Below are positions 63,179 to 64,000 of a stretch of 64,000 bases of DNA, piece by piece. Each line of letters opens with the position of its first letter. Position 1 is the stretch's first letter. The stretch covers positions 1 through 64,000 of the forward strand of contig NZ_PVNO01000031.1 of NCBI RefSeq assembly GCF_002993325.1, in the 5' to 3' direction. A model generated the notes under the pieces. The model saw nothing but the letters and a program-made list of their open reading frames with translations. It was not told the DNA's origin and did not search any database. Both the position numbers and the translations under genes were made by a program. This DNA comes from Alteromonas gracilis. Its GTDB lineage: Bacteria; Pseudomonadota; Gammaproteobacteria; Enterobacterales; Alteromonadaceae.

Positions 63179-64000
63179 TCAACTTTCAAAATTGATCGTA
63201 GATTCCCTGACAACCAGCGAAGGCTCAAAACAATGCTGAACGTTGTGATCCTGTCCGTATACCTTATTTAAAATATATTTAGCAGACATTTCTGCCATGT
63301 CAGCAACAGGGTTACTTACGGTGGTTAATCTTGGGAAAACATGATGTGCGAATACGACATCGTCAAAACCTACAATCGATAAATCCTGTGGTAGGCTCAT
63401 TCCTAAGTCTCTAGCGCAGCTTATAGCGCCAGAGGCCATCCAGTCGTTAGCACAAACAAGTGCAGAAAAAGGCAAATCACGCGCCATTAATTCTAACAGG
63501 CCGATTTTTCCATCTTCTTCTGAATAATTACCGTTAAATATAAGTTGAGGGTTTACACTTAACCCTGCTTCAATAAGCGCCCGTTCATGCCCTTTTAAAC
63601 GCAGACAGGCATCTGCTTTATAAGCGGGTCCTGATATGTAAGCAATGTTTTTATGACCCAATTCTAGTAAGTGCCGAGTTGCTAGGTAACCACCTTTCTC
63701 GTTATCCAACGTGATACACGCGTTTGGAAGTCCTTCAACTTTTCGATTTACCAACGCGATAGGTAGCTTGTTCTGATTTAAATCCAAAAGATAGTCATCA
63801 GATAATGCCTCAGCATGCATGATTAATGCGTCGCAATTACGGCTTATGAGGAAATCTACCGCATCCTTTTCTGTCTCTAAGCAGTTGCGCCCTACCGTTA
63901 TGATGACATGCTTATCTTGTGCGCGTAATGTGGACTCTACAGCCTGCATTAAATCACCAAAAAATGGTGCATTTAGTTCTGGAACGAGTACGCCAACACT
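63179..64000 (-). CDS. LacI-family transcriptional regulator, partial
   Basis: The 3' part of a gene that enters from the right edge. The open frame continues upstream of the first internal Met (63949) to the window end as SVGVLVPELNAPFFGDLMQ, the start of the LacI-type effector-binding domain. Further marks are ISRNCDALIMHAEAL, NEKGGYLATRHLLELGHKNIAYISGP, and DLSIVGFDDVVFAHHVFPRLTTV. The DNA-binding HTH lies beyond the window. The regulated pathway and effector sugar cannot be told. Confidence 0.9.
   Translation of the reverse strand, partial: SVGVLVPELNAPFFGDLMQAVESTLRAQDKHVIITVGRNCLETEKDAVDFLISRNCDALIMHAEALSDDYLLDLNQNKLPIALVNRKVEGLPNACITLDNEKGGYLATRHLLELGHKNIAYISGPAYKADACLRLKGHERALIEAGLSVNPQLIFNGNYSEEDGKIGLLELMARDLPFSALVCANDWMASGAISCARDLGMSLPQDLSIVGFDDVVFAHHVFPRLTTVSNPVADMAEMSAKYILNKVYGQDHNVQHCFEPSLVVRESTINFES

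Overview
The window reads as a chromosomal segment of a marine gammaproteobacterium of the Alteromonadales, most likely Alteromonas or a close relative. This rests on gene order, protein sequence character, moderate GC content and a rRNA leader of the Alteromonas/Pseudoalteromonas type; it is an inference, not a database match. Almost everything is core genome around the replication origin.

Layout. (1) 1-355: promoters and leader of an rRNA operon that runs leftward off the window. (2) 356-15381: a CDP-glycerol-transferase-like gene, a gamma carbonic anhydrase, aroE, a truncated haemoglobin, ompW, then the leftward operon LysM-dprA-smg-zinc finger-tsaC-hemF, divergent from def-fmt-rsmB-trkA; trkH converges on trkA. 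(3) 15678-23478: elbB, polA with an origin-like leader, a short Spot 42 RNA preceded by two HexR-like operators, engB, cytochrome c4, a CsrB/CsrC-like RNA, a methyltransferase, yihI and a DUF2489 gene. (4) 23596-29782: tag, glyQS and three exported proteins of unknown function, the only clearly accessory patch in this half. (5) 29918-43338: leftward dnaA-dnaN-recF-gyrB and rightward rpmH-rnpA-yidD-yidC-yajQ-mnmE-mioC-dnaT-dnaC. (6) 43339-44514: a 268-bp MITE-like palindrome followed by a convincing oriC (19 GATC sites in about 400 bp, clustered DnaA boxes, AT-rich flank). (7) 44515-56369: mnmG-rsmG-parA-parB and the complete atpIBEFHAGDC operon. (8) 56566-64000: two paralogous membrane proteins, a glutathione transferase, a DTW-domain protein, an alkyltransferase-like protein, an HD-GYP protein, an OmpA-like lipoprotein, an NTF2-like exported protein and a LacI-type regulator cut by the right edge.

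The parts fit one theme. Initiation (DnaA, oriC, DnaT/DnaC-like helicase loading, beta clamp, gyrase), segregation (ParA, ParB and three parS-like sites, two of them written inside recF codons), translation (rRNA, RsmB/RsmG, MnmE/MnmG, GlyRS, Def/Fmt) and energy (ATP synthase) lie together near the origin, where gene dosage is highest in fast growth. The most interesting signals are non-coding: HexR-like sites in front of Spot 42, a Csr-type RNA at the same locus as enterobacterial csrC, the recF-embedded parS sites, an oriC-like patch before polA, and a mobile palindrome beside oriC. No CRISPR array, prophage, intact transposase gene or tRNA was recognised. No wholly new multi-gene system was found.
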